From positions 20,946 to 84,945 of the forward strand of contig DATAEK010000098.1 of assembly GCA_036258055.1 (NCBI GenBank): a stretch of 64,000 nt of DNA. The letters run 5' to 3'. Of the stretch, positions 35,100 through 44,712 are shown piece by piece (within the stretch, counting starts at the first letter, position 1; every line of letters starts with the position of its first letter). The stretch comes from DATAEK01 sp036258055. Lineage in GTDB: Bacteria > Acidobacteriota > Vicinamibacteria > Vicinamibacterales > 2-12-FULL-66-21. Under the pieces are notes generated by a model, which ran no database searches, was not told the DNA's origin, and saw nothing but the letters and a program-made list of their open reading frames with translations. Both the position numbers and the translations under genes were made by a program.

Positions 35100-36992
35100 A
35101 TGATCACGCGTACTCGTCCTCTGTCCGGGCTGGTGTTGATGCTGGTACTCGCCGCGAGTGCGACAGCGTTCGCTCAGCAGCGCCCTCCCGCACCCCCCGC
35201 TCCGCAACCTCCCCGCGATGGTCGGCCGACCACGACGGCGGCCGCTGCGGGAACCGCCGGCATCTCCGGGACCGTCGTCATCGCCGGATCGGGCCAGCCC
35301 GCCAGGCGGGCGCGCGTGAGTCTTTCGGGGGCCGAGCCGCGAATCGGACGATCGGTCACGACCGACGACGAAGGACGCTTCGCGTTTCAGGGGTTGCCGG
35401 CCGGACGCTTTACCGTGTCGGCCTCGAAGCCCGGGCACGTGAACATTACGTTCGGGCAGCGCAAGCCAGGCTCCGGACGACAGGGCACCCCCATTCAGCT
35501 TGGCGAGGGGCAAAAGGTCCAGATTGCGTTGCAGTTGCCGAAAGGGGGCGTCATCTCGGGCACCGTGCTCGACGAGCACGGCGATCCGGTTCCCGGCACG
35601 CAGGTGCGGGTGCTGCGCTACACCTTTCAAAGCGGCCAACGCACCCTGGTGCAGGCGGGCAACGGCGCGACTGACGATCGCGGCCTCTATCGCATCTACG
35701 GCCTGCAGCCGGGCGACTACGTCGTGTGCGCCGTTCCTCGGAACACGCCCGACTCCGGCGGCGTGGTCGATCTCGAACGCATGCGGATGGAGATCGAGGC
35801 CCTCAGACAGCGAGCCGACGCGGCCTCGCGCGATCAGGTCGTGGTGCTGAACGAACGCGTGTCTTCCATGCAGGCGCAGGCGTCGGCGGAAGAGCCGATC
35901 ACAGGCTACGCGCCCGTCTACTACCCCGGCACGCCACTGATCTCGGGAGCAGGTAGCGTCCCCCTTGCAGTTAGCGAAGAACGCCTGGGCGTAGACTTCC
36001 AGCTCCAGCTGGTTCCAATCGCTCGGGTCGAAGGCACCGTCGTCGCACCGAGCGGTCCGGAGCCAGGGAACATTCGCGTCATGCTCGTGAACGCAGGAGA
36101 GGAAACGGGTGGAATCGGCACGAACGCGGCGGCCGCGGCGCGAGATGGACGATTCAGCTTCAACAACGTCGCGCCTGGTCAGTACACGCTCGTCGCAAGC
36201 GCGGTGATCGGCGGACGACCCACACAGGGTCCGGGGGGCCGCGGGGCCATGGCGCCTTCAGATCAGGTACGGCTTCAAGCGTCGGCCGACATCTCGGTCG
36301 ATGGCCGGAACCTCACGAACATCGTCCTCGCGCTTCAGCCTGGCGTGTCGATCTCGGGAAAGCTGGATCTGCAATCGACAACGCAACAATCACAGGTCGA
36401 TCTGACGCGCGCCCGGGTGACACTCTCACCAGCCGATCGCAATCCCGGCATGCGTGACATTGGCGGACCGGCCGCAGGGCGGGTCGACGCGAGCGGACGA
36501 TTCACGATCGCGAGCGTGACGCCTGGCCGCTATCGTCTGTCGGCGTCAGTGGCGGGCGGTTCCTGGTCGATGGAGAGCGCAACGCTCGGGGGACAAGACG
36601 CGCTGGACTTTCCGGCTGAAGTCAAGCCGAATCAAAACATCAGCAACGCGACGGTGACGCTGACCGACCAGCAGAGCGAATTGTCGGGCGTCGTCACGGA
36701 TGCGCAGGGACGACCCGTCAGCGACTACTCGCTCATCGTCTACGCGGCCGATCAGCGGTACTGGATTCCGGACTCGCGGCGGATCCGTTCCGTCCGTCCC
36801 GCAACCGACGGGACTTTCAAATTCGGCAACCTGCCCCCCGGCGAATACCGGCTCGCCCCGGTCCTAGATCCCGAACCCGGGGGCTGGTTCGATCCGGCGT
36901 TCCTGCAGCAACTCGAGTCAGCCGCCACCTCGTTGACCGTCAGCAGCGGCGAGAAGAAAGTGCAGAACGTTCGCATCGGCGGGTTGGACTAG
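35100..36992 (+). CDS. Secreted carboxypeptidase-regulatory-like (CarboxypepD_reg) multidomain protein
   Basis: 630 residues. After a signal peptide (ending TAFAQ) and a Pro-rich linker, several Ig-like beta-sandwich repeats of the carboxypeptidase regulatory type can be read: GISGTVVIAGSGQPARRARV with EGRFAFQGLPAGRFTVSASKPGH, VISGTVLDEHGDPVPGTQV with GLYRIYGLQPGDYVVCAV, and later AGRVDASGRFTIASVTPGRYRLSAS and LSGVVTDAQGRPVSDYS with TDGTFKFGNLPPGEYRLAPV. Such proteins in Acidobacteria are surface or periplasmic, with unknown binding partners. The ATG at 35100 directly precedes the signal peptide; the frame upstream has none. No catalytic domain is present. Confidence 0.8.
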   Translation: MITRTRPLSGLVLMLVLAASATAFAQQRPPAPPAPQPPRDGRPTTTAAAAGTAGISGTVVIAGSGQPARRARVSLSGAEPRIGRSVTTDDEGRFAFQGLPAGRFTVSASKPGHVNITFGQRKPGSGRQGTPIQLGEGQKVQIALQLPKGGVISGTVLDEHGDPVPGTQVRVLRYTFQSGQRTLVQAGNGATDDRGLYRIYGLQPGDYVVCAVPRNTPDSGGVVDLERMRMEIEALRQRADAASRDQVVVLNERVSSMQAQASAEEPITGYAPVYYPGTPLISGAGSVPLAVSEERLGVDFQLQLVPIARVEGTVVAPSGPEPGNIRVMLVNAGEETGGIGTNAAAAARDGRFSFNNVAPGQYTLVASAVIGGRPTQGPGGRGAMAPSDQVRLQASADISVDGRNLTNIVLALQPGVSISGKLDLQSTTQQSQVDLTRARVTLSPADRNPGMRDIGGPAAGRVDASGRFTIASVTPGRYRLSASVAGGSWSMESATLGGQDALDFPAEVKPNQNISNATVTLTDQQSELSGVVTDAQGRPVSDYSLIVYAADQRYWIPDSRRIRSVRPATDGTFKFGNLPPGEYRLAPVLDPEPGGWFDPAFLQQLESAATSLTVSSGEKKVQNVRIGGLD

Positions 36993-37047
36993 AGACTTCT
37001 CCACAGCACTTCCTGTCGAACGATCGACGAGGATCAAGACAGCCTCG

Positions 37048-39708
37048 CTACTCGACGCGCAGCGCCACGAGGGGATCCACGCGCGTAGCGCGCCTCGCCG
37101 GAAGATAGCAGGCGGCGAGTCCGACCGCGACGAGCAAGGCGCAGACGATTGCAAACGTCAGCGGATCTCCAGGTCTGACCTCGAATAGCAGCGATCGCAG
37201 GAACCGGGCCGACAACGCCGCGCCCACGAGTCCTCCCACGACGCCCAGCCCCACGAGCATTGTGCCCTCGCGTAGAACCATGCGGCGGATCGTGGACCGA
37301 TCGGCGCCGAGCGCCATGCGGACACCAATCTCCCGGGTGCGTTGGCTCGTCGTGACGCTGACGATCGCGTAGATGCCGGTGGCGCAGAGCACGAGCGCGA
37401 CGATCGCGAACGCCGTCATGATCGTCACGCTGAAGCGCTGGCGGACGACGGACTTCTCGACCAGCCCCTGAACGGTCGGCGTGTCGTAGAACGTCTGGAG
37501 CGGATCGACGGCCCAGATCTCTCGCTTGGCAGCGTCGACGAGCGCCTTTGGACTGCCGGTGCCACGCACCACGTAGGTCATCGAGGCGAATGGGCTCTGA
37601 TCGAGCGGCAGGAATACCTCGGCTCTCGGGGCCCGATCGAGACCGTCGTGCCGGATCTGGCTCACGACGCCGACGATCTCGGCTTTGACCGGCCTGCCCT
37701 CCCACTGCACTTTGATGTACCGGCCGATGGGACTCTCGTCCGGCCACTCCCGCCGCCGCAGCGTGTCGCTGATGACTGCCACCCGCGATGCGGTCTGGCT
37801 GTCCCGATGCTCGAGCAATCGCCCTTCCCTCAGCGGAATCGACATCGTCTCGAAGTAGCCGGGTGTCGCAACGGTGACGTAGACGATCCGCTGATCGCCG
37901 TTCGGCAGTTGTGGACGGCCGTCGATGTCGAGGGTGCTTTTGATGTTGATGTTGGCGCTGATGAACGGCATCGCGGACACGGCGCCGGTGGATTGCACGC
38001 CGGGGATCGAGCGCAACCGTTCGAGCGTGCGATCGAAGAACATCCGGGACCGATCGGGACTGCCGTTCCGATCCCAGGCAAACACTTGTAGCGCGACGAC
38101 CTGACGCGGCGAGAACCCCGGATCGACGGCCAGGAGCCGTTCGAAGCTTCGAATCAGCAGGCCGGCGCTCGTCAGGAGCATCAGCGCGAGCGCGACTTCC
38201 GCGCCAACGAGTGCGCGCCGCCAGGCAGTTCGTGGTCCAGTCGAGTGCCGCTCGCGAATGGCGTCGCGGCCCGGACGTGAAAACTGCCACGCCGGCAGAA
38301 TGCCGAAGCCGACCGCAGTCATCGTGGTCAGCGCGGCGGCAAACAGGAGCATCCGTCCGTCGATTGAGGCGTCGTGCAGCCGGGCGATCTCCGCCGGAGC
38401 GAGCGACACGATGATTCCGATCATCCAGTAGGCGATTCCGACGCCCGCAAGGGCTGCGACCATCGAGAGCAGCAGGCTCTCGGCTACGAGTTGACGGACG
38501 AGCCGCGCGCGGCCGGCGCCCAGCGCGGCGCGAATGGCGAACTCGCGTTCCCGCTCGATGCCGCGGGCGAGCAGCAGGCTTGCCACGTTTGCGCAGCCGA
38601 TCGCGAGCACCAGCAGGACGGCGCCGAGCATGACGTAGAGCGAGAAGCCGACGTCGCCCATCAGGTGTTCGCGCAACGACACGACGGCCGCCGACCTCCC
38701 CATGTTCGTGCGCGGATTCTCACGGGCGATCGCCGTAGAGATCGCGGTCATCTCGCTCTGCGCCTGGTCGATCGTGACGCCGGGCGCCAGTCGCGCGACG
38801 ACGTTCCACCACGCGCTGCCGCGCGTCCGTTTCTCGTACTCCTCGATGATCTTCGGCGTCCACACTCCGAGCTCGCCGGGCCGTGGCAGCAGCTGGAGAT
38901 TGAAGGCCTTCGGCAGCACACCGACGACGGTGTACGGCTCGCCGTCGAGGCTGATGCTCGAGTTCACGATCGCGGGGTTGCCACCGAAGTGGCTCTGCCA
39001 GAAGCCGTAGCCGAGCACGGCGACGCGAGGAGCGCCCTTTACGTGCTCGCGGCCGAGAAAGCCGCGGCCGAGCAGGAACTTCACCCCCGCGGCGTCCCAG
39101 TATCCTTCGGTGACCTGCTGGCCGAAGACGACCTCGGGCTCCGTGCCTCCGGTGTAGTCATGCGAATACGGAATCGCGGCCGCGATGTTCGTGAAGGAGC
39201 GACTGCGCTCACGCCAATCGAGAAAGTCTCCGGGCGACACGTCGTCGAGCTCGCCCGGCCGTGCCTCCATACGCTGCCAAACGGTCACCACCCGGTCGGC
39301 ATCGTCGTAGATCAGCGGGCGGAAGAGGAGCGTGTCGAGAAGCGTGACGATCGAGACGGTGCCACCAATGCCGAGCGCAAGGATGAGAACGGCCGACACC
39401 GTGAAGAGCGGCGACTTGCGGAGCATCCGTGCACCGTGGCGAACGTCGTGCACGAGTTCGGCGTCCACGGTGAACTGACGCCGCAGCCAGGCGGCGTCCG
39501 GCAGCGATCCGAGCACGCGGCGGAAGAGGTCCATGCGGGTTCTCCAATCGAGGTGGTGGCGCCGATCGAGAAGCGCCCAGCGGTGACGGATTTCTGCGTC
39601 CCACTCTGCCCGCCACTCCGCGCGCGACGGCTGCGGCACCAGCACGGCCGACAACCGCACGAGGATCAGACAGGCGCGCAGCACGAACGGGTCGCGGCTC
39701 ATGGCCAT
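37048..39708 (-). CDS. ADOP-type MacB-like ABC permease, PadR-coupled
   Basis: 886 residues. The N-terminal cytoplasmic part (RDPFVLRACLILVRLSAVLVPQPSRAEWRAEWDAEIRHRW) differs from the other copy and is of the PadR-linked subtype. Two FtsX/MacB halves follow, with ALGIGGTVSIVTLLDTLLFRPL at the first helix, EREFAIRAALGAG in the first and TREIGVRMALGAD in the second half. The start is the ATG at 39708, which overlaps the PadR stop by one base (TGATG), so the two are translationally coupled. No ATPase is near. Substrate unknown. It converges on the carboxypeptidase-regulatory-like gene. Confidence 0.92.
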   Translation of the reverse strand: MAMSRDPFVLRACLILVRLSAVLVPQPSRAEWRAEWDAEIRHRWALLDRRHHLDWRTRMDLFRRVLGSLPDAAWLRRQFTVDAELVHDVRHGARMLRKSPLFTVSAVLILALGIGGTVSIVTLLDTLLFRPLIYDDADRVVTVWQRMEARPGELDDVSPGDFLDWRERSRSFTNIAAAIPYSHDYTGGTEPEVVFGQQVTEGYWDAAGVKFLLGRGFLGREHVKGAPRVAVLGYGFWQSHFGGNPAIVNSSISLDGEPYTVVGVLPKAFNLQLLPRPGELGVWTPKIIEEYEKRTRGSAWWNVVARLAPGVTIDQAQSEMTAISTAIARENPRTNMGRSAAVVSLREHLMGDVGFSLYVMLGAVLLVLAIGCANVASLLLARGIEREREFAIRAALGAGRARLVRQLVAESLLLSMVAALAGVGIAYWMIGIIVSLAPAEIARLHDASIDGRMLLFAAALTTMTAVGFGILPAWQFSRPGRDAIRERHSTGPRTAWRRALVGAEVALALMLLTSAGLLIRSFERLLAVDPGFSPRQVVALQVFAWDRNGSPDRSRMFFDRTLERLRSIPGVQSTGAVSAMPFISANINIKSTLDIDGRPQLPNGDQRIVYVTVATPGYFETMSIPLREGRLLEHRDSQTASRVAVISDTLRRREWPDESPIGRYIKVQWEGRPVKAEIVGVVSQIRHDGLDRAPRAEVFLPLDQSPFASMTYVVRGTGSPKALVDAAKREIWAVDPLQTFYDTPTVQGLVEKSVVRQRFSVTIMTAFAIVALVLCATGIYAIVSVTTSQRTREIGVRMALGADRSTIRRMVLREGTMLVGLGVVGGLVGAALSARFLRSLLFEVRPGDPLTFAIVCALLVAVGLAACYLPARRATRVDPLVALRVE

Positions 39709-40049
39709 CAGGCTCGCGACGGTTTGAGGCGACGGGGCGCACGCCGGACCGCACGATCGAGCGTGCGGTAGCGCTGGATGGCCTCGCTCAGCAGCGTCTC
39801 GCCGGCGGCCGTGATCTCGTAGTAGCGGCGCGGAGGGCGCTGCTCGCGCTGCGCCGCCTCGGCGCTCTCCCACGCCGACCGCAGCAGTCCCTCGCGATCG
39901 AGCCGGCGCAGAATCGGATAGACCGTCCCGCTCGGAAGGCCGGTGGCATCCATCACGTCGAACCCGTGATGGAACCCGCGCGCGAGCGCCTGCAGCACCA
40001 GCGCCGTCGGAAACGTGAGGTTGACTCGTGGCGACAAACGGGCCTCCAT
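39708..40049 (-). CDS. PadR-family transcriptional regulator
   Basis: 113 residues: winged helix with ALVLQALARGFHHGFDVMDATGLPSGTVYPILRRLDREGLL and the wing PPRRYYEITAAGETLLSEAI. This is a different PadR subtype from the one at 29569, matching the different permease it is coupled to. No strong ribosome site precedes the ATG at 40049. The region upstream carries two palindromes that may be its operator. As with other PadR/ADOP pairs, the regulator likely represses its own operon until a ligand appears. Confidence 0.9.
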   Translation of the reverse strand: MEARLSPRVNLTFPTALVLQALARGFHHGFDVMDATGLPSGTVYPILRRLDREGLLRSAWESAEAAQREQRPPRRYYEITAAGETLLSEAIQRYRTLDRAVRRAPRRLKPSRA

Positions 40050-40076
40050 CCGCTCGATTGCTCGGCCTACCTACCT

Positions 40077-40103
40077 AGAATTCTATATATGTAGACTTCT
40101 ACA
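40077..40103. promoter_or_regulatory. AT-rich double palindrome in a divergent promoter region
   Basis: TAGAATTCTA (40077-40086) and TGTAGA-CT-TCTACA (40090-40103) lie side by side in the divergent gap between the PadR gene and the kinase-like lipoprotein gene. Either could be the PadR operator; the region is the AT-richest near here and must also hold both promoters. Confidence 0.5.
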
Positions 40104-40163
40104 CCACAACAGCCCGGCCGCGCAAGCGCGTTTTCACACCATCAGCGACTAATATCGAAGGAG

Positions 40164-41348
40164 ATGACGTCTCTGACCCGATTGGTGTTGGCGAGCGTTG
40201 TGATGCTTGCCTCGGCCGCGTGTCGCGACCGGACCCCTCAGCCCGAACCGACGGCCACAGCCGCGCCGACGACAACCGTCGGCGTGAAGAATGACGATCC
40301 TGAGGCGCTGCGCGAGAGGGCGCTCGCATCCGCGCACGTCTGGCGAGCCCCCTCGGTCCCCATCGCACAAGCCGTGCTGGGCGAAAACCCCGGCGGCGCA
40401 TCAAGCTTCAAGGAAACCGATGACGTGTCATGCCGGTTCGTCAAAAAGAAAGTCGGCGGCAGGACGCCAAAGTTCAATTGCGAGCTCCCATCCGGCGAAG
40501 TCGTGAAGGTGAAGTACGGCACTGCCAACGCCGAGGTTCATGCCGAGGTTGCCGCTACTCGATTGCTCGCCGCACTCGGGTTCGGTGCCGACCACATGTT
40601 CGTCGTCCGGAAGGTGCGCTGTGCCGGATGTCCCGCCCTACCCTTTCCTGCCTTGAAGTGCTTCGGCGAGACACATCTCGACTCGGTATGCTTCCCCGGT
40701 GGCCTCGACTACAAAAAGACCGTGGAATTCGATCCGGTGGTCATCGAGCGACGCCTCGAGGGGCGGGTGATCGAAGGACAGGAGGATCAGGGCTGGGCCT
40801 GGTTCGAGCTCGATCGGGTCAGTGCCGACAGGGGCGGATCGCCTCGCGCTGAAGTCGATGCACTGAAGCTGATGGCCGTCTTCCTGGCGCACTGGGACAA
40901 CAAGGCCGAGAATCAGCGGCTGGTCTGTCTGCCCGGCGGCGACCGGCCCAATGGATCCTGCGCCAGGCCGTTCGCCCTGATTCAGGACCTCGGCTCCACG
41001 TTCGGTCCGGCCAAGGTCGATCTCCACAACTGGCGCAACACGCCGGTCTGGACTGATCGGGCGTCGTGCCGCGTCAGCATGGCGCGGCTGCCGTTCGAAG
41101 GGGCCACGTTTCGCGATCAGCAGATCTCCGAGGACGGGCGACGCCTGCTCGTCAGCCTCCTGGAGCAGCTCTCGCCATCACAGCTGACGGATCTCTTCAC
41201 GCGATCGCGGATCACGACGTTCGATACAGTGAGCCTCGAGAATCGCCGCGCCGACGCCTGGGTCGCCGCGTTTCAAGAGAAGGTGCGCGAATTGAAAGAG
41301 GCGGGACCGTGTCCAGCCGCAGCATCCACTACTTCGAGCGGCGGATGA
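40164..41348 (+). CDS. Exported lipoprotein with protein/lipid-kinase-like motifs, function unknown
   Basis: 394 residues. An N-terminal signal with a lipobox-like end (LASAAC, Cys20) suggests a membrane-anchored extracytoplasmic protein. The globular part has kinase-like order: GENPGGAS (73-80, possible phosphate loop), VVKVKYG with Lys115/Lys117 (VAIK-like), AEVHAEVAATRLLAALGFG (123-141) offering a helix Glu, HWDNKAEN (243-250), which fits the catalytic-loop pattern HxDxKxxN, and QDLGSTFG with Asp275 (DFG-like). Five-plus cysteines suit an oxidising compartment. Similar uncharacterised acidobacterial proteins come to mind from memory only. Activity, donor and substrate are unproven; a degenerate fold is possible. 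Convergent, with its last 20 nt overlapping a phosphoesterase gene. Confidence 0.6.
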   Translation: MTSLTRLVLASVVMLASAACRDRTPQPEPTATAAPTTTVGVKNDDPEALRERALASAHVWRAPSVPIAQAVLGENPGGASSFKETDDVSCRFVKKKVGGRTPKFNCELPSGEVVKVKYGTANAEVHAEVAATRLLAALGFGADHMFVVRKVRCAGCPALPFPALKCFGETHLDSVCFPGGLDYKKTVEFDPVVIERRLEGRVIEGQEDQGWAWFELDRVSADRGGSPRAEVDALKLMAVFLAHWDNKAENQRLVCLPGGDRPNGSCARPFALIQDLGSTFGPAKVDLHNWRNTPVWTDRASCRVSMARLPFEGATFRDQQISEDGRRLLVSLLEQLSPSQLTDLFTRSRITTFDTVSLENRRADAWVAAFQEKVRELKEAGPCPAAASTTSSGG

Positions 41349-42282
41349 CGCCTGCATCGACGGTCGCGCCAGTCCGGCTGATCGCTTGAAAGTAGAGCTC
41401 GTCTCCGGAGATCTCCATCATCAGGAAGTGATAGTCGCGATCGAAGCCCTTCGCGGTCAGGCCCGACGGCCTGATGTCGCCTACGCGCAGCGAGCCGGCA
41501 CCTCCAGAAATGAAGTAGCTGATGCCGTGCTGCGGCGTCACGCGCTCGTAGAAGTGCTCGTGGCCCGAGAGGACGACGTCCACGTCGCCGTCGACGAGGA
41601 TCGGCTCGACGGCGCTGCGAAGCGCGCGGGCACCGGCGCGGTAGCGTCCGGATGTGTAGAGGGGATGGTGAAAGAAACAGATCTTCCAGGTCGTGCCCGA
41701 CGCCGCCAGCTCACGTTTGAGCCAGTCGAGTTGGCCGCGGTCGAATGATCGGCTGTCGAGGGCGAAGAAGCGCGCGCCGGCGCCGCTGAGCGCGGAGAGC
41801 GTGCGCTCCGCCCGCTTGAACGTGTAGTACCGCTCACCCCCCATGTTGAAGGGCGCGTAGTTCACCTCGGCGGACTCGTCGTGGTTGCCGATGGCGGCAT
41901 GGAACGTGACGCCGGACTCGAGGAGCGCCCGGTACGGCTCTTCGAACTTGCGCACGTAGTCCTGCGGCGCATGCGTGCCGTAGATGTTGTCGCCGAGCAT
42001 CACCACGAAGTCGAACGGGAAGCGGGCGCGCCATGCGAGCATCTGGGCGGCGACCTCGTGTTGCGCCCGATCGCCGCGGCCGGAATCGCCGATCACGGCG
42101 AACCGCACCGAGCCGTCCTTGACCGGCAACGCCAACACGCCGCCGGCCGGCGTGAGCACGCGAACGTCGGTTCGCGTCGAGCGCGAGACCGAAGGGTCGA
42201 GTTGGCTTCTCCCGCACGCGGTGCCGGCGAACGCAATACTGCACAGCGCGACGAGTGTCGCGAGTCGGCCGGGCAGGTTCAC
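41329..42282 (-). CDS. Exported calcineurin-like metallophosphoesterase
   Basis: 317 residues with a signal peptide and a probable lipidated Cys23 (AGTACG). The metallophosphoesterase motifs are complete: GDSG (first Asp), GDNIY, GNHDE, HHPLY and GHEHFYER. The pattern is that of purple-acid-phosphatase-like enzymes, which use two metals to hydrolyse phosphomonoesters or diesters outside the cytoplasm. GTG start overlapping the ATPase stop by 4 nt (GTGA), so it is the last gene of a four-gene operon. Its 3' end overlaps the kinase-like gene by 20 nt, head to head in transcription. Confidence 0.88.
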   Translation of the reverse strand: MNLPGRLATLVALCSIAFAGTACGRSQLDPSVSRSTRTDVRVLTPAGGVLALPVKDGSVRFAVIGDSGRGDRAQHEVAAQMLAWRARFPFDFVVMLGDNIYGTHAPQDYVRKFEEPYRALLESGVTFHAAIGNHDESAEVNYAPFNMGGERYYTFKRAERTLSALSGAGARFFALDSRSFDRGQLDWLKRELAASGTTWKICFFHHPLYTSGRYRAGARALRSAVEPILVDGDVDVVLSGHEHFYERVTPQHGISYFISGGAGSLRVGDIRPSGLTAKGFDRDYHFLMMEISGDELYFQAISRTGATVDAGVIRRSK

Positions 42283-44687
42283 GCGGTATCGTCCGGCAGC
42301 CAGCCAAGCGCGACGAACTGCACCGTCACCTGACCCCGCTTCGGCGCGAGCGACACGCGTTCGAGCGCGGCATCCGCATCGAACTCTGCGGAGATCCGCT
42401 GTGTCTCCGTCTGGATCTCGCTCTCCAGACTGGTCAGCTCGGCGCGGATGGCATCAACTCCCTCTTCGGCCCGCTTGATGTCACCCGATTCCTTCATCGT
42501 CCGGCCCACGCCGCGCGCCGCGGTGGTCGCGCGGCCGATCGTGCCGGCGCTGATGGCTTTCCGCCCCATCAACGCGCCCAGCAGTGTGGCGCCCACCGAC
42601 AACGCCGTCTGCAGCTTCTGTTGCGAGGCCTGCTCCTGTTCACGACCGACCGCCGACTCGGCACGCCGCAGCCGTTCAGTCAGCGTCGCCTGACGCGATG
42701 CGTACTTCTTCCGCATCGCGTCAACCGCCGCGTCACGCGCTTCGCGCTGCGCATCCTTGATGCGAATGCGAAAGTCCCGCTCGCTCTCCCCCGGTTTGGA
42801 GGTGAGATTGAGGTCCCGGTGGCGCATCACTTCGGCTTTCTCAGCCTGCGCGAGCCACTTGTTGAAGGCTTTTTCCCATCCGCTGTAATTCCGCGGCTGG
42901 AGCGCGGGCGACGGAACGCTGGTAAATCTCGGTGTGCCGTCGGGACTCCGCTTCAGGTCCGAGGTCTCGACGTCGAGCCGTGATGCCGACGCCCAGTCGA
43001 GCGCCACCGCCCGATCCGTGACCTCTGCGGCGTAGATGACGTCCCGCACCTCCTCGATCCCGAGCTTCGAATCCGCAAACGAAACCCGGCCCGCGCCCAG
43101 GACGGTTGCTTTGTAAGTGACTGCACCGCCCGATCCGCCGCGCGAGGGCACGAAGAACTGCTCGATGCCGGGTGGCACGACCGGCGCGTCCGACGCGGCC
43201 CCCGTCGATGTCGGCGCAGCAACAGACGGAGCGGCGGCCGACGGCGAGGAGGCCTGCCGGTCAACCGGCGCCGCGGCGCTCTTCGAAACCGGCGCGGGCG
43301 TGAGCGCGCGGATCTGATCGCGTGACAGCGGTCCGCGGAGATACGAGAGCGTCCAGCGGGTCTGGAACACAGCCGGCTTGTCGGCGTGCACGTTGTGCAG
43401 CAGGAAAACGCGCTTCCCGAGCGCCGACAGCAGCCGATCGGTCGACGCCCGATCGAAGCCGCCGCCAGCCGCCCCTTCGAGTCCGTCGAGCACGCGCGCC
43501 TTGTCACGCTCCGTCTGGAGTCTGCCGAGGAACCACGTGCCGGTATTCGCGAGTCCCTTGTAGTCGAGATCGACGGGATTCTGTGTGGCGAGCACGACGC
43601 CAATCCCGAACGCTCGCCCCTGTTTGAGCAGCGTCAGCAGCGGCGCTTTGGCCGGCGGGTTCGCGACCGGTGGAAAGTACCCCATGATCTCGTCCATGTA
43701 GACGATCGAACGCAGGCTCGAGGTGCCGCTCTGCGCCCGCATCCAGGAAACGATCTGATTCAGCAGCAACGCCACGAAGAACATGCGCTCGGCGTCACCA
43801 AGATGGGCGATCGAGAACACGGCGACCCGCGGCTTGCCTTCCGGCGTGTAGAACAACGTTGCTGGATCGAGCGGCTCCCCTTCCAGCCACTGCTCGAAAC
43901 CCGGCGCGGCCAGGAGACCGTTCACCTTCATCGCCAGATCGAACCGCTCCTTCGACGGGAAGAACGATTCGAGATCGACGACCCCGACTTTCTGGAAAGG
44001 CGGTTTCTGAACCTGCTGGATGAGCGCCGCGAGATCGAGGTCGCGGCCATCCCGCCAGGCCTGGCTGAAGAGCGTGGAGATGAGCGTGTGCTCGCGGCTG
44101 CGCGGCTCGGCGTCGACCCCGGCCAGCGCGAGCACGCTGCTGGCGGTGCTTCCCGCCCGCTCCGACAGGAACTCGCTATCGCCACGTGCGGAAGCCGCCG
44201 GCGCCGCAAATGACGTCAGGATCGACACCGGAACGCCGGCCCGGCTGCCCGGCGTGTAGATGCGAATATCCGCCGCCTTGCGAAGACGTCCGATTCGGGC
44301 GCCGTCTTCGCCCCACTCAGCCAGTCCGTCACGCCAGCGCCTGGCCTCCGCCGCCGCAAATGCGTCCGGTGTCTGTCCGGCCCGCCGCGCCTCGTCTTCA
44401 TCGATCCACGGCCTGAAGTCCTCTGGCGCGAGACGCGGGAATGTCAGCGCGATATTCGCCAGGTCACCCTTGGGATCGATGGCGATGACGGGAATGCCGT
44501 CGATTGCAGCTTCCTCGATGAGCCCGATACACAGTCCGGTCTTGCCGCTGCCGGTCATGCCGACGCAGACCGCATGCGTCACCAGGTCGCGCGACTCATA
44601 GAGTACGAGCGAGTCGACCGTTTTTCCCTTGTCGGGATCGAACTGACGACCGAGATAAAAAAGGCCAAGCTTTTCAAAATCCTGCAT
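42279..44687 (-). CDS. HerA-like/DUF87-type ATPase
   Basis: 802 residues. A FtsK/HerA-superfamily ATPase core has Walker A GMTGSGKT (43-50), DPKGDL (71-76), Walker B IVYMDE (328-333) and the sensor-like VVLATQNPVDLDYKGLANTGTW. From about residue 470 a Pro/Ala-rich linker leads to a second domain and a long coiled coil (about 590-700) with a short hydrophobic stretch near 695-710 (LSVGATLLGALMG). HerA-family ATPases pump DNA or, in related groups, act on proteins; the coiled coil and the hydrophobic stretch hint at membrane attachment. AGGA lies 7 nt before the ATG. Part of a coupled operon with VWFA, a 90-aa protein and phosphoesterase. Confidence 0.82.
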   Translation of the reverse strand: MQDFEKLGLFYLGRQFDPDKGKTVDSLVLYESRDLVTHAVCVGMTGSGKTGLCIGLIEEAAIDGIPVIAIDPKGDLANIALTFPRLAPEDFRPWIDEDEARRAGQTPDAFAAAEARRWRDGLAEWGEDGARIGRLRKAADIRIYTPGSRAGVPVSILTSFAAPAASARGDSEFLSERAGSTASSVLALAGVDAEPRSREHTLISTLFSQAWRDGRDLDLAALIQQVQKPPFQKVGVVDLESFFPSKERFDLAMKVNGLLAAPGFEQWLEGEPLDPATLFYTPEGKPRVAVFSIAHLGDAERMFFVALLLNQIVSWMRAQSGTSSLRSIVYMDEIMGYFPPVANPPAKAPLLTLLKQGRAFGIGVVLATQNPVDLDYKGLANTGTWFLGRLQTERDKARVLDGLEGAAGGGFDRASTDRLLSALGKRVFLLHNVHADKPAVFQTRWTLSYLRGPLSRDQIRALTPAPVSKSAAAPVDRQASSPSAAAPSVAAPTSTGAASDAPVVPPGIEQFFVPSRGGSGGAVTYKATVLGAGRVSFADSKLGIEEVRDVIYAAEVTDRAVALDWASASRLDVETSDLKRSPDGTPRFTSVPSPALQPRNYSGWEKAFNKWLAQAEKAEVMRHRDLNLTSKPGESERDFRIRIKDAQREARDAAVDAMRKKYASRQATLTERLRRAESAVGREQEQASQQKLQTALSVGATLLGALMGRKAISAGTIGRATTAARGVGRTMKESGDIKRAEEGVDAIRAELTSLESEIQTETQRISAEFDADAALERVSLAPKRGQVTVQFVALGWLPDDTA

Positions 44688-44712
44688 GACGGTATCCTAT
44701 CGCCTCCTCGAC

